This document shows, piece after piece, positions 4,714 through 5,081 of a DNA stretch of 5,081 nt. The stretch comes from Alphaproteobacteria bacterium (GTDB taxonomy: Bacteria > Pseudomonadota > Alphaproteobacteria > UBA9219). How positions within the stretch are numbered: the stretch's first letter is position 1; every line of letters starts with the position of its first letter. The position numbers and the translations under genes are program-made. The notes under the pieces are model-generated. The model saw only the letters and a program-made list of their open reading frames with translations. It did no database searches and was not told the origin of the DNA. The DNA is taken from contig JAQUUS010000139.1 in the NCBI GenBank assembly GCA_028693775.1, positions 1-5,081 on the forward strand, given 5' to 3'.

Positions 4714-5081
4714 ATGACGGAGCCTCTGATTACATTGAAAGACGTTTCCGTGTTTTATGGGACGCGCCGTGCTTTGGACAATGTGTCCGGCGATTTTCAT
4801 GCCGGGTCGCTGACGGCCATCGCAGGGCCCAACGGATCGGGCAAGAGCACGCTTCTGAAGGTTCTGGCGGGGGTTATCCGTCCTTCGGCGGGACAGATCG
4901 GGTTTGCCGAGCGCAAGCGGCCCGTTATTGCCTATTTGCCCCAGAGCTCTCATTTGCAGCGCGATTTTCCGATTTCTGTGGAGGACGTTGTGTTGACGGG
5001 CTTCTATCCGAAACTTGGCGAACTGCGGCCCATCGGGCGCACGCACAGGGAGGCCGCACGCGCCGCGCTCGCGGACGTCGG
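4714..5081 (+). CDS. znuC: ATPase of a ZnuABC-type zinc ABC importer, 3' end outside window
   Basis: Cytoplasmic nucleotide-binding subunit that powers zinc import through the ZnuB permease. The window holds 122 codons of an expected ~250. Visible features in order are the N-terminal strand ITLKDVSVFYG with the aromatic Tyr15 that stacks on adenine, the Walker A GPNGSGKST (38-46), the Q-loop LPQ with Gln77, and DFPISVEDVVLTG (84-96), a segment characteristic of the zinc/manganese ATPases ZnuC, MntB and TroB. The ABC signature, Walker B and switch His lie beyond the right edge, so completeness cannot be judged. It is divergent from znuA and shares the operator region; znuB is expected downstream. 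The metal-importer ATPase call is firm; zinc specifically comes from znuA and zur next door. Confidence 0.9.
   Translation, partial: MTEPLITLKDVSVFYGTRRALDNVSGDFHAGSLTAIAGPNGSGKSTLLKVLAGVIRPSAGQIGFAERKRPVIAYLPQSSHLQRDFPISVEDVVLTGFYPKLGELRPIGRTHREAARAALADV

Noticed and set aside
3629..4717. Long plus-strand open frame (362 codons) opposite znuA
   Set aside because: It lies antisense to znuA, which has full family motifs, and crosses the AT-rich operator region. The product has no recognisable fold and is a GC-driven shadow.

Overview
This GC-rich window looks like an alphaproteobacterial chromosome. The grounds are codon use, a leading block of palindromic CCCCTCCC/GGGAGGGG repeats of a kind often seen between genes in that class, and the protein families present. 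I cannot name a genus. Almost the whole window concerns zinc (transition metal) homeostasis, with an export side and an import side placed tail to tail.

Layout. Positions 1-385 hold no credible gene. They are two near-identical copies of a ~143 bp tandem repeat, a truncated third copy and a further fragment, each full copy carrying a GC-rich hairpin. Positions 513-2267 (+) hold a likely two-gene unit: a 458-residue cation diffusion facilitator (CDF) exporter with an HD-HD transport site and an unusually long cytoplasmic region that I read as three consecutive CDF-type C-terminal domains, then a small metal-binding single-domain cupin. Positions 2273-4573 (-) hold, in transcription order, znuA (periplasmic zinc-binding protein), a signal-peptide-bearing outer-membrane beta-barrel protein and a Fur-family regulator best read as Zur. 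Divergently from znuA, znuC (ABC transporter ATPase) starts at about 4714 (+) and runs off the right edge. The permease znuB is not in view and would be expected beyond it.

How it fits together. The znuA-znuC intergenic region contains two TGTWA-CTTTA-TAACA operator-like sites as a 16 bp-period direct repeat. The downstream one lies inside a good leftward sigma70 promoter (TTGACA-N17-TAACAT). This is the expected place for Zur to shut both import arms when zinc is plentiful. zur lies at the end of the znuA unit, with a possible promoter of its own. The barrel protein starts 6 bp after the znuA stop, so it is probably co-transcribed and zinc-repressed; it is a candidate outer-membrane component of zinc acquisition with no name that I recognise.

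The most interesting points are the barrel gene embedded between znuA and zur, the triplicated cytoplasmic domain of the CDF exporter, the tandem Zur operators, a Zur whose equivalent of E. coli His77 is Leu, and the 5 bp gap between the convergent export and import units. I see no mobile element, RNA gene or CRISPR array.
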